64,000 bases of DNA from positions 26,012,162 through 26,076,161 of the forward strand of contig OU612067.1 of assembly GCA_914767715.1 (NCBI GenBank), written 5' to 3'. Positions 1-12,800 of this stretch are shown here, piece after piece. Source of the stretch: Membranipora membranacea. Its lineage: Eukaryota > Bryozoa > Gymnolaemata > Cheilostomatida > Membraniporidae. The notes under the pieces are model-generated. The model ran no database searches, was not told the origin of the DNA, and worked only from the letters and a program-made list of their open reading frames with translations. The first letter of the stretch is position 1; the number at the start of each line of letters is the position of its first letter. The position numbers and the translations under genes were made by a program.

Positions 1-329
1 CACAGACATCATAAATACATATTCTATACACATTTAATCCTGGCAATTTTCAACATGGAACTCAATATTAAGACGGCTGCACTGTCTTACAGTATTATCA
101 CAGACAGTCTATCGCATTTCCAATATTATTCTCACCAAGTGCGTTTCAGTGTCAAGGCTGAATATTATAGTCAATACACCTCATATAGCTAAGGCTACAC
201 AGTTAAGGTTCCGGGTGTGTCTCGGTTAATCTGCTCTGAGGGCAAGGTCAGGGTACATCCCACTTCGCAACGTATACTATCAGACGTAAATGCACCCGCT
301 ACAAGCTCCGCTTGTAAGCTTTTTTAGAC
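1..329. other. Non-coding, nothing recognised
   Basis: I see no coding exon, RNA gene or clear mobile element here. If the gene whose first exon is at 785-1146 continues leftwards, this stretch may lie in its first intron. Confidence 0.4.
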
Positions 330-510
330 ACCAGCTCTGCTGGGATGGCTTCGCCACCAGTACGACCCTCAGTACACAGCTCTGCTAGGTTGGCTTTGCC
401 ACCAGTACGACCCTCAGTAAACAGCTCTGCTAGGTTGGCTTTGCCACCAGTACAACCCTCAGTAAACAGCTCTGCTAGGTTGGCTTGGCCACCAGCACGA
501 CCCTCTCTAG
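330..510. repeat. 45-bp tandem repeat, four units
   Basis: The motif CAGCTCTGC recurs at 332, 377, 422 and 467, an exact 45-bp period. Each unit continues with a conserved stretch holding TTGGCT, GCCACCAGTA and CGACCCTCAGTA. The units differ at only a few positions. 45 is a multiple of three and one forward frame is open through the repeat, but neither flank looks like an exon, so I treat it as a non-coding minisatellite. Confidence 0.8.
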
Positions 511-784
511 GCTGAAGTTATCTATCCAGGAGTTCTATACCCAGGAGTTATCCTCTCTCGGCTCATTCATGGTGAGTTTGTTTCGCTAGATACAGTTAGC
601 CTGAAAACCAAACCCTAGCAAGGTAACGGCCAGGTGTTCCACCCTTTTGATATTTCTCGTACCACAACAGCAATTTTCTGAGCTAGTCGATTCGACAAGC
701 TTTAAGAAGTTATGAGCCATTATGGCATATTCAGTAACGTTGAAGTTGAACAATGACAGAAAGATTGCAGATAAAATTACTCAC

Positions 785-1146
785 CATATGATCGGGTTAG
801 GATGGTAGTACTTCCCATGTCTCATCCATGGAATCAGTTTCTTTTTAACTAAAACGTCTAGGTTTGAGGAATGATTTAGACCATATGTGCTAGCTTTGTT
901 GGCTCCATCTCCTGTAATACAGTCCTTTCTTTTTCTAGGAGTGTTTCCCTGTTTTACGTCCAAAGACTTGCACTGTAGGGGAATGTAGTCCTGCTGTTTT
1001 TCTAGATTTGGCGTGTTTGGATTTGTATTGTTTGTCATAATAATATCACCTTGTTTTGATGAGTTTGAGCTTTCCCAGATTCTCAACCAGTGCTTGAAGG
1101 CAGGACCTAACTGTTCTGGAGTGCACCAACCAATCCGCGGATCCAT
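785..1146 (-). CDS. First coding exon of an unrecognised gene (partial)
   Basis: An open frame starts at an ATG at 1146 and reaches a strong GTGAGT donor at 784-779. It encodes about 120 residues and is broken mid-codon at the donor, so the gene continues left of the window. The same frame is closed by a stop shortly upstream of the ATG, which fits a first exon with a 5' leader. The peptide begins MDPRIGWCTPEQLGPAFKHW, is followed by a polar Asn/Thr/Lys-rich stretch, and ends in a basic, aromatic segment. I recognise no domain. It lies downstream of, and in the same direction as, the caspase-containing gene. It could instead be an exon of a degraded transposon. Confidence 0.4.
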
Positions 1147-3519
1147 AAACCAAAAGGTTTCGAAATTGTGGACAAAGTTTCACCAGCTGGGTGTGGTGGG
1201 TGGGTCTGTTCGGTTACAAGTGAGAATTGAATCTAACGAGATTTATGTGCACGCATGCGTGAATTTATCAGGACTATACGGGGTACGACCAGTGGGCCCC
1301 AGCTAATAATTATAATAAATTTGCAGGAACTCGTTCTACATAATAATGTTTATTCCAGGGCAAAATAATAGGAGTCGGTCAATGATAAGTGCGATGTACT
1401 ATCAGAGGATTTTAATTGGCTGAGTCTTCAAGTAATTGCCAAGTACATAAAAGGTAACCTCGGTTTAAGCAGAACACACGTGCTTGAAAATGTGATTCGG
1501 AGAACTAAGTGAGGGTAACTCCTAGAAATATATACGAACCAAGTTTCCAAACTCAATATAATTTCTAGCAGGGAGGCCCCCACCATTCTCCCTGCCCCCA
1601 CCCTCCCTGATTCTAGTCAGAGTCTTGCCATATTTTCTGATGATTTTTAAACAACAATTTTATGAGAGAAAGAGGAGACGGTATGTGAAAGTATAACGCA
1701 GTGACAAAGATATACAGCAGGCTGCAGCTTGAATGCATGTTACTTCTTTTTACTAATTACTATAACTGAATGAACATCTTCAAAGGATACTGGGGAGTAT
1801 GAAATCCTGTGTGAAGACGTCAAATATGCTGAAAGGTGCAAATATTGAAGAGCGTAAGTATAAGTGATGACAGAAGAATAATGTCACTATTTAGACATCC
1901 CTTATGGAATGGAAATAAGATGATGTTGTCATGCCAGCCAAGTCCCATCTGACCTCACAATGCAGCTGCCTACTTGTTGTCTTTTGTTTTGCGAAAGGGG
2001 TTAAACATATGTTTTAGTGCATTGAAACGGAACCAGATGAAAATGTCACTGGAAGCTGTGAGCATACCTGACAAGTTAGCTGGGCGCTATATCTGGTGGT
2101 GCATCACCTTGCGGGTGGGATGGTCTGAGGGACACTCAAACCCTCCCGCCGATGGCACAGGGCAGCACCCAAGCCGCCAAAGCTCTTAGTGGTGGATAAC
2201 TAAAATTTTCCCAATTCTAGCAAGTTAAACAACTTTCAAACTAAATGGAATTGGTAATAATAGGTTATAGTAGGTAGAAAACTAGACCTCATCTCAGTTG
2301 ACTATGCAAACAAAATTTCGCTAAGCTCTTAGGCGCATAAGTGGGGTGGTTATATGGTTGTCTGGTATCATATGGTCATCAGTTCAAATATCTGGTGATA
2401 CCCTATCAAATAGGGCTGGAAGCAGGGAGTTTGGGACCAAGCTCCCAAACTCCCTGCTCGAAGTGAGGATCTGAGATTGCAGCATGTAGTTATCTACACA
2501 TATCAAATGAAAGGATAACTCCAAAAATTATTAAAACCTCATAACCATAAGAATCCTTGTAGAAACCTGTATTTGACAGAGGTAAATCAAGTTTGTTCCC
2601 TCTGCGGTGGTGAAGTGATAATTGCAAAATTCATGTATCGAGGCGCTGTACCACAACACACATATGTGGCTTTAAATATTCCTCCAGATCAGCAGAATCA
2701 CATGTTCTAAGATGGAGGCGCTTCTAGCATTTCAACCATTCTGTCTTTGGATCATGTTTTGGCAGTTTTGACATTGAAATTTCAAGGATGTTGCACTTAA
2801 GAACTGTGAGTGCCGTGCCAATAACTTATTACGTAAATGTAGCTTATTAAGGTCAGAAGGATAATTTTGTACATAAATTTGATTTCTGATTGGATATTTC
2901 AGCTAGCAAAGTATTAAGAAATAGTCTCAAATTCTGCGTGCATGCCATATTACCATTACCTTACCTTAGAGAAGCTATGTCAATGTTATGCTTATCCTAA
3001 TATATTTTATTTGTTGTGGATAGAAATGACCAAAGTAATATCACATGATATTGATTAGCCATATACGTAGTAGGCCTAGAGAGTAAAACGATCAGATTGT
3101 AATCATTCTCAAACTTGGTCAATCTAATAAAAATGGATTCGATCCTGCCAATTGCTGGTCTGGTATGTTTGTAAGATATAAAGTATATACATCATTACAG
3201 GGAACATCGTACAGTGATAGAGCCCCCATAAACATTTTCAGAAGTATGGTCAACAAGAGCAAGTGTAAAAAAAATGGTTTGCAGCATATCGGCTAAGTAA
3301 TTGATGGCGCCATAACATATATGAGCGGAACAGTTATGCAGTGTAGCAATTATCAAAAAGTTAAAAACTACCTTTGAACAAAGCAACATAGACATGGAGC
3401 TAAATGTCCAACTCATTACAGGGCACTCATAATAGAAGGATATGTCACCGACAAAAATTGTGATTCAGTTTACAGTATGAATCACATTCACTCTGAGTTG
3501 GCGAGTTTACTATACACAA
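1147..3519. other. Intergenic region, including probable 3' UTR of the receptor gene
   Basis: There is no convincing exon. A possible minus-strand AATAAA polyadenylation signal lies at 3011-3006, about 510 nt after the receptor gene stop codon; other AT-rich sites could serve. A GC-rich stretch at about 2080-2190 looks repeat-derived but I cannot name it. Short open frames at 1974-2189 and 3195-3416 lack splice context or protein-like composition. Confidence 0.4.
2421..2458. repeat. Perfect 16-bp inverted repeat
   Basis: The arm AGCAGGGAGTTTGGGA (2421-2436) is followed after six bases by its exact reverse complement (2443-2458). Related foldbacks lie at 27375-27405, 28995-29030 and 36421-36565. 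It could form a hairpin on either strand; its position after two same-strand genes does not settle a role. Confidence 0.85.
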
Positions 3520-3897
3520 TCACTTTGTACTATAACCGAGCTTCTGAAGAAGACTTTCCTTAGTAGACTTATTGTTACACTTTGTAGTGTCTCGTTTGTC
3601 TACTGCTGGATGGAGTATGAGCATCTTCTGCAGAGTGCTTCGTACTTCTGGGTCCTGGCTGTAACCTTTCTTCTTCATACACCAGATTGCATTAGTTGTC
3701 ATGTCATGCATTGATGTTTTGCCATCAGCTTGCTTAATCTGATCAGCAATAGCACCAAGGAATGCTCCTCTTTCTGACATTCCTCCAACTACTGTTGAAA
3801 TCAATAACAGAGTGTGCGCCCTGTCCAGTACTATGCTATTTCGCTGGCTGGTGGAGAGTCCAGAATATACGGGTTGACAAGCCTGAATTATGACCAC
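3520..3897 (-). CDS. Terminal exon: caspase-like catalytic Cys and p10-like region
   Basis: The exon starts after a TTTTACAG acceptor at 3898-3905 in phase 0 and ends at a TGA at 3522-3520 (125 codons). It opens with VVIIQACQP. This matches the caspase active-site strand IIQACRG with the nucleophilic Cys in place, although the usual RG is QP. The segment around QDPEVRSTLQKMLIL resembles the last part of a caspase p10 subunit, preceded by a helical stretch as in that fold. A polar tail follows. It joins directly to the exon carrying the catalytic His. An active protease is plausible, but the altered residues after Cys mean activity cannot be assumed. Confidence 0.8.
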   Translation of the reverse strand: MVIIQACQPVYSGLSTSQRNSIVLDRAHTLLLISTVVGGMSERGAFLGAIADQIKQADGKTSMHDMTTNAIWCMKKKGYSQDPEVRSTLQKMLILHPAVDKRDTTKCNNKSTKESLLQKLGYSTK

Positions 3898-6800
3898 CTG
3901 TAAAATTCAATCATAGATATGTGTTGAATTTGCAAAGTCTTCAGACTCAGACATCGTAGAGGTAAATTCTAAGTCAAAGTGATAACTAAAAGTCTCAAAC
4001 ACAGGGGAGGACGATTAACGGATAGTAACATTGTAACGAATTTGTACTTTGATCCACACAGCGGATATCCTGGTGCTATCTCCAGAATATCCAGTTATGA
4101 TCCAATCTATGTAATATATATTCTAAGATAAACCGCAGGTTAACTTACCAATGGGATGTGCGCAGGTAGCCTCGCCTTCAGCAGATCTAGAATATTCGAT
4201 ATCGGCATTTTAGAGTCATTGGCACCTGCTAGATTTCCGGCTTCTCCGTGTGACATCAGCGAGACAACAAGTAGTGAGAGGCCTTCAGATAGCAGCTTAC
4301 TGAGCTCACTATCGATGGTGGGAGGTAGCTTTTTCGCATCAGTCCATTCGAATAAGCTGGTCGTGATCCCAACATGCGTTAAGCTGTCTCCGATGGCGTT
4401 AGCCTCCTCAGTAGCACCCTCTCTCTGATCTGTGCTATACAGCACTAATCCAAACGACTTGACATGAGTCTGCATGATTGGTATGATGTACTGATCACTT
4501 CTATCAAAGAGCAGACTGATATCTTCTGTGTTTAGTGGGTGTTTCTCTACAAGCTCCTTCAGTGTCTTCGCCTCACCTGATCAAAAACACATCGTTCAAA
4601 TGATAGTTTTAACCAGTTATATATTTCGTATAGCTCATCTGGGCATGGCCACAGTATAATAAGCGTATAATTCTCAGTTTTTTATTTTTTTATCAAAATT
4701 GAAGACTGGAAGAGATATAAATCGCAGGGTACGATCAACATTGCTGCCCTTAATGTTGTACATATTTTATGCATATTTTATACTTACTTGATAAGTTGAT
4801 GTTTGAAACATACTGCTTGAGCACATCCTGTCCCTTTTCAACAACGGCTGAACCTGAAATGGAGATAATTGGGTGTTTAAAGCTGCTGATAGAGAGACCA
4901 AATATTCATTGATTCGTTGTGTAGAGTGATCAAAGCTCAGATGCGTGTTAACACATCGATTCTAAAGTGGAACACCGGAGCCACTCCCATAAACCTCACA
5001 TGTTCTCTATTCCATTCTAGTTCTCGTTCTAAAAATCGGCCCAGGGAGTGTGAAAATGAAGACCAATTACATTTTAGTGCAAACATATAGATCTTTTAGC
5101 ACTCATGTCGGAATAAATCAGCAAATTTTGATACTCTTCAGGTATATTTGATTCATGAATATCTACTCACATGGATACATCAGCGGTGTTGGGATATCAG
5201 CATCCTGTGCACAGCTGAAAACCTCATCCCCACTGTAGATGTTACGAGCTGGTTCATTGGCTGCTAGAGTTTCTGTTTGAAACCAGGAGGGATCCACTTC
5301 TGTATGAGGAGACGGGTTGCTTGTAAGCAAGCAATGTGAACAATAGAAAACAGTCTCATAACGCACTCCTCTCCAAACAGATTTCAGCTCAGCAATCAGC
5401 TGTTGAAGAGAAGCCAGTTGTTTTGTCCAAGCCTCAGCGACGTTTTTAGGAAGAGCGAGAGTCAGTAGTGTGACACGGTTGTCAGAAGCATTGTGCAGCA
5501 GGTATTTCTGTATTCTGTTGCTTTGGGATACAACAGCACCATTAGTACCAACAGCAGGAGAAGAGAATGGCTCGGAATTTTTATCCAGATATGCCGCTGT
5601 GATTAGTGAGAACACGTAGCCTGGAACTTTAAAACCACGCAGGTATAGATCTACTTTAAGAGGTATACGGTTAGTAAAATCCCCTGGCGCTTTGATCTTT
5701 CTAGTGGCAAAGTATGGTATGATGTATTTCTGATCACATGGTCTAGCATCAGGCCCACATAGATGGACTAGGTGAAATGATCTCAGAATTTCCACTGCAG
5801 CATTAGCTGGTAGTTGTGATTCTCTCTCCAACATATTTACGAGTAAAGCTGCTTCCATGACCCCAGACCTATTGTAAGTCGTTATCATATCCTGATATTT
5901 ATATTCTCCTATTGACTTGCCGTCATGTTCAAAAGGGATAAAATTATCCAAACGGGTCGACCAGTCTTTATCATGGGTGTGGCTATAGAGGATTTCTATC
6001 AGGCCAGTTATGATCTGGTGGCGGTGGAAGACATAACAGGAGAGCTTAGGATTGTTTTTGAACCACATCAGTCGTCCGATTTCATGTAGATATTCCAGGG
6101 TCACGTGATCAGGGTCATTGGGGAACTTGATATCAATCTCTGAAAGTTTGATAAACGGCTTGGTTGTTTCTGACTCGATATCAACAAGCATAACATACCA
6201 GCTGCCAGGTATTTCAGTATTCAATACGGCGCCTACAGCTACCAGCATTTCTTTAAGTGAGTCAATATCAGGTTTAGATGATTTGGTCGAGAAACCTGAA
6301 ATCATATTAACCCTTATCAGAAGCTCTGAAATGTCAGTGAAGCTTTTCATGATGAAAATTGGACTCAGGGATGATGCCACATGTGTTTCGGACTTGATTA
6401 TTTTGTGGCGTAATTTCTCGGTTGTGTCAATAAGCTGCTGTTTCCTCAGATTGTAGCACTCATCAGATATCTTATCACAGTGAGTTAGAACTACTACTGG
6501 TCGACAGAGAGTAGGACAAGCTATGTACATGTGGGACAGCCAGTCGAGGCAAACATCCTGACATGCAGCTTCCTCTCCCTGCTGTACTACTAATCTGTCA
6601 AACTCTGCAATGTCTATCACAAGGAGTGGAACACTTTGCGACTTAAATGACAGTTGGTAGGCAAAGTTATAGATTTTATGCCTTCCAAAGTCAACAAAGA
6701 CCAGCTTAGTGTTCTGGTCGACAGCTGCCTCACAGACTTTGAATACTTTGGTAGCCTCATCTAACATCCCTTCAGTAGATGTTCGTGATGTGAGTACTCT

Positions 6801-9800
6801 TTTGTTCTGCTGAACACTCTTCACCAGACTTGTTTTCCCTGCTTCACTCTTTCCGATAACAGTCACAGGTATGAATCGCAGATTACTACCTTTTTCCAAT
6901 TTTAGGTCTGAATAGTATTTTCTCACAGCAGTCACACCCTGTTTGCAGACAGCATATGGAGGAGATGTTAGTGCAGTACAGCCGTCACAGTCAAAAGTTG
7001 TGAGTGTTTTGATGCTGAACAGGCTCTCAGGTAGTGTGGTGAGTGATGAGTTATCACTGATATCCAGTGCACGAAGGTTACTCAGCTCTCCTACGCTGCA
7101 ATAATAAATTATGTTTTTTACTTAACGAGGAAAATATACAATCTTCACTGTGTATATATTTCTTACTTGCTGAATGAAAATCTCCATTTGCATTAGCATC
7201 ATTAAAACTTTTTTGCTTTTTTGTTCTTTACTTGTCGGATAACCATGTTTGGTTTGGTAGGTAGTAATGAGTCAGAAAATTTACTAAAGACTGTCCGCTA
7301 TATCTTTAGTCCTTAATTTAGCATATTGCCGAATCCTGGTGTCAAGTTCTCAAACTCCTACTCAATAATGTAAGAACCCAATTTAGCTAGCAATTGCCAA
7401 TAAAACCTTCAGGTGGTAGTGGGTAGACAACTAGTGCTAAAACAAAGAGGATTCTCACTCCGTCTCGGACAGCATCGGGAAGGTTCGACGCTTACGAACT
7501 TTCCAGATACTGTCCCAGACGGACCCAGACAGTCTGGGATTGTGTCATTTTCATTTTCACATTAACTGGGATGGTTATCTGGGATGGTCATCTGGGACAA
7601 TGTTCACCAGCCATTATGGCTGGTGCACATTGTCCCAGACTACCATCCCAGATAACCTAACCTAACCTAACCTAACCTAACCTGATACATTTTAATGCCT
7701 CCAGCTGAGTCAGTGAACTGATGCTGTAATAAATATACATGTATATTAATACATAATGTCAGATGAGGAACCAGATCCGCCTCATTTCTTCTATATCATT
7801 TTCGCACCAGGCCGTTATCCCACCTCCCGTTATCCCATGAAGCCATTTCCCCCCTGGATGAGTTACCATGCTGCCATTTTCCTGCTTTGACAATTTCTCA
7901 CCAATCAATTTTTCCACCAAGACATTTTCAGTTTGGGCTGTTTTCCGAACAAGCCAATTATCCTCCAAGAAAAATTCCAAATGGACTGTTTTCCCACCAA
8001 GACCATTTATCACACCATGCAGTTTTCCCGGCATAGTTTTTTTTAACATAATACTAACAGTTTTCATGTCCAGCCAACGTTGTAAAAGGCAGTTTGGGTA
8101 ATGGACCTGTGACTTGATTTCATTGTTAAAGTTTGTGGATTTTGTTTTGAGTTTTCCAGCGCACAAGTAATTGTACAACTGACTGATTTCAACAAGATGG
8201 TCTCAATGTTATAAAATACTTTTTCAGCAAAAGAACTTTATTGTTCCTATAGCCTTTTCTGTACCAATCAGAGAAGAACTGCGAGATCATATTAATGTAA
8301 TTGATAAATTACTGACCAATGACATTTTTTCACACGCCATTTTGCTACTACACATTATTTATAAGTTGTACAGCATTCTACGAGCCATATGTATTGCTGA
8401 AGAGATATCTGGTAAACGCTGACAAGGTTATTGGCAAAATCCCTCTTTAAAATGAAGCTTACACCATGTGTGTACACTGCATGGCCTGACCATGCATGTT
8501 AAAGTTTGTTGTACTAATTTTCAAGCTATTATCAATAACCACCAAACAATGTAAAGAAAATTAAACTCCTTTTGGGGTTTGAGGCTACCATTTTTTTCCG
8601 AGACAATTTCATAACATCCAAGCTTTATCAAACTTTGGAATTGTTTCCTCTTGTAATAGTTTGGGATCCCAGGGTCAAAATCCATGTTGAAAGTGTAAAA
8701 GCTGAGTTTCATACATTATTTAGTATAAGTGTTATATTTTTGTATTCCACTCTCAGACCAGAAATCACAAGGGTTGTTTTATGGAATTTCACTCATCTTA
8801 ATCAGGGGGGACATCTTTTTCCATAATCAACTTTTCAGAACATATCTTTAACTTGTGATTAGCTTTGTATAGGAATTAAAAATCATTTACCCAGATTGTT
8901 GATGTGCTGCCAATTGCGCAACGTCATGACCTTACATTAATTTTCTGTGTTTGTCATCTTGAAAGGTATTTTTCAATTATCTATGGGCTTGTCAGATAAA
9001 CTGAATCAGCAGAAATTTTTTTAAGTGTCTAGAGAAAAATAATTGAAAAATTTATTCAGCTATCTCTGATCAGTTGGAAATTATAATGAATTCAATCGAG
9101 TATGCCCCTTTATGAATGAAGTGAATTGACGTAACGCTAAACAATCATGATCGTATTGCGTGTAATTGTTGCAAATTTAAGTGTTTAGCTGTTTTAAAAA
9201 AGCTCTACATTAACAGAAATCCAGGCTTGAGACATTCTGAACGATATCATATAATTCTAACTCATTATTCAGACACAATTAACCTGTTTTTAACTATATA
9301 TCATTATTTATTTTTCGTTTTCTATTCGTAACAGATGATTCTCAACAGTGCATTTACGATGTGTTATGTCTCAAAAACCAATTCAGACAAAATTGTGCGA
9401 TCAAGCTATACTTTCATCAATTTTAATCACTGAAATCAAGACAATATCATTTTAAGTTACAGAAGATTGGGGATGCACAGGAAAGATTCCATTCTATCGG
9501 TGAACACAAGCAGATGAATGAGCTGCCACAGATACTATGATTCAATTTTGCTTGCCATTGGTTTTTCTAATTAACACATTATGTAGGACAGTAAAACAGT
9601 TAGATATAAATGTCAGACAAATACACTCAACCTAAACCATGAGTTAATAAAGTTGCTAGCTCTGTTTAGTTACCAGGTTACAAACTCCAGCCTATCCAGC
9701 TTGGACTTGAAGGAACCTATAAGTCATGCTCCGTTAACCAGTCCAGGTCAATCCTGTAAATAAATCTGAAAAGCCTAACGATTACTATGAGATGCACACT

Positions 9801-12800
9801 TGGGGAGGTAGTAGGCAAATATTTATGAGAATGACGCCTTGCTGAGGTGTGTTGATCTTGAGAGATGTTCTCACTAAGTACTTAAGCATTGTTGTCGTGG
9901 TAATGGCTAAACACTTTGAGTCTGCGGTCACATCTGCGTCCGAGAGCTTGGGAAGTTTTGGAGTTCTAAAGACCAGTGGTGTTTGTTTTTTTGTTATTCC
10001 GTCTCATTATGCAGAAAAGACTTGCAGCCCTCCTTTGCACAGCTTCAAGCCTGTTGGCCAGACCATCATTCACACAGTTTCATGCGGCCAATGCAAATCA
10101 GCACCAGTCTTACTGGTTGGCTGTATGTGTCTTTTTCACAGCTTTGGAGATGGTCAGAACGTTGCACCTATTAAACCTTAATGTGCTGTTAGTTTTGGAA
10201 GTGATGTTGATTATGTGAGTTCGCCAGGTTAGCTTGCTGTTAAAGGTAACTCCTAGATATTTGACACCTTTGAGCTCTAAGTATTTTAGTGTGGTGTTGT
10301 TACAGTGGCGCTGAGGGGGCCAATAATGCTTTGAGAAAGTCAAGAGTTGCCTTCTCATGTGGTCGATCTCAAAGTCAAATCTTCCAACAAGCTTGTGAGG
10401 GTTTGAAGAACATCCTGCAAGTCCTGGCGGTTTTGAGTTGTATTGTATACCATTATGTCTTCCAGTAGTGTATTCATAGCATGGGCCAGGGGGCCATGGT
10501 CCTACCATCCTACCACTACCACCCCATCAATTTTGAAAAAAACTCTTAAAATTGCCATAAGTGTTTTAAATACGCAATGACTCTATTTACGATTATCAAT
10601 AACAGGTAATCAGGGGGCGCCTTGTGTAATATGAATGGATAATGAAGCAATAAAGCACCAATGAAGCTGTTTTATAATGGCAAATTTCAGCTTGCTATGA
10701 GGTTTAGAGTTCATCAACACATCAAAACTGATACATGTGAGCTATCCTTCAGCGCCATGGCCGGCCCTAAAACATACTTCGGGCCAACTTGAACAAACAG
10801 CCTCTGAACATTGCATGTTCTAAATTGGTTCCACACTATATAATAAATGTTCACCGTTTCTTTTTCAGTTCTAAGTATCGATCACAGTAGAGATTAAATG
10901 ATGTCCCTCCCTGTAACCCTAAGATCCCTGTGGCCAAATTATTGTCAATTTTCTTCTCAAAAAGGACTGGAATGTCTCACAACTGCCTCTGATTTTTGAT
11001 AGTTTCCTGGGGGAGGTTCCCCTTACCCTCTGGCGGGAAGGCGCTGAAGCACCCCTCCCGCCCCAATCCCGCCTGGCCCCACCACTTCAAAACCCATGGA
11101 CACAGCCCTGATGTCATCTGCAAATAAGCGGACTATGCATTTAGTGTTCTCAGGTAAGTCATTTATGTAATACTTGAACAGAGTAGATTCTATGACTGAT
11201 CCTAGGGGTACTACTGATATCACATCGGCCATTGATGATTCATCACTATCACCCAACGCTCTCTGCTTTCTTCCAGACAAGAAGTCTTCTATGAATAAGA
11301 CAACTTGGAACATTGAACTAGCTTGTCAACCAGAAAACAGCAATCAGAGTTACCTGAATCTGAAAAAGGACTTACCAGGGGTTGCTTGTCCTCAGGGAAG
11401 GTGGTCGAGGGCTGGAGACCTGACCGTCATTCTTTTGAGAACTCTGGTACTAACACCATCTTGTCCGGGTGCCTATTTGACTTTCAGGGATATTAGGTGT
11501 TTCTGTACACCCTAAGGGGCAATGATGTTTTCAGGCATCTTGGAGGCGAGTGTGAGGTATTGGTATGGGATGGGGTCTGAAGGATGTGAGAATACTGACG
11601 TGAATTGTTTATTTTGAACTTCTGCCTTGCCTGCCAGTCAAATATGCCAAAAATCTGTTGAGCTATTCCTCTTGACTGTTATCCTCATCAGTAAACATTC
11701 TGTGGACATACTCCGGATGTTGTTTCCTCATCATTTTTGACCACTTGACCGCAGGTGATACAATTAACCTTTATTTACTTACTTACTTTACTAAATAAGG
11801 CTACTGTGCCTTTTACACCTCTTTTTCAATCTGTTCATCTTCAATCTCATGGAGTTGCTTGTCAATCCAGGGATGCGAATCTCTGCGTCATTACTGCTTC
11901 TGGGGCACATAGATGTCGATGCCTTGAGATTCGTGACAACAAGGGTGTTATTCTGTCAGGAGGAGAGGCTCAAAGATGGACTGTGTTAAACCGTAATTGC
12001 CGAGTATGTCTCTGAATTTGGTATGTAGGGTTGGTATGTGGAGCCAGATGTAAGTGTCATATTTGACCAATCGAAGCTATAAACTAGAGTAGGCCATCTT
12101 GTTTCTGTTATATTAAAGCATTCTGAAATTGATTCGCCTCAACTCAAGCCTGGTAATGTGAAGGTACGTAATTTTTGCTACAATATTTGTGGAATTTCTG
12201 TGTCGGGGATCCAACATCAGAAGATAAAATATAGTGGTTGTGGTCTGAGAAAACTACCTGGCGTTATTCGGGGCCTTAGATATCCTATCTTCTCAAATAA
12301 ACTCCTTTGTGATTATTCGGAACCAACAGTGATGCCACAACCTTTCCATCAGCGGTGTAAGGAAGATGAAAAGATAGTTGGGACATTAAACTGGAAAGCG
12401 AGTCATACATCTTTCCATCATTCAGTGAGTGCCCAAGGTTTTTCCATGACCATCCCTTGTGCACAACAGGAATTCTAAATTTTCGGCAGCAAAAAAAAAC
12501 AAATCTTCTTGGTGTAATGAACCCAAAAATGACCAAAAGTGTAATTGATTGAATTTCCTAGTTGAGGCGCAGTTCTAGACTGATGAAGCTATTATATGGC
12601 CAATTTTGATCAAAATGTGGTGCGTTTTTTTTATCTTGTAACTGTATGCGTGATTGTTACTGCAATAGACATGTGCTTTTCCCCTGTGCATCCTACGATG
12701 AGATTATGAATCAATTAGTCTCCAAATGAACCTTCATCCATTTTGATGACTTGCAATTACTTTTCTAACAGCTTTATTCCCTGTACAATACGGGACCTGA

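Noticed and set aside
3195-3416. 73-codon minus-strand frame after the receptor stop codon
   Set aside because: No splice context or domain; it lies in the probable 3' UTR.
4156-6456. Plus-strand open frames at 4156-4428 and 6118-6456
   Set aside because: They lie antisense to the caspase and COR exons, which carry recognisable domains; these are shadows.
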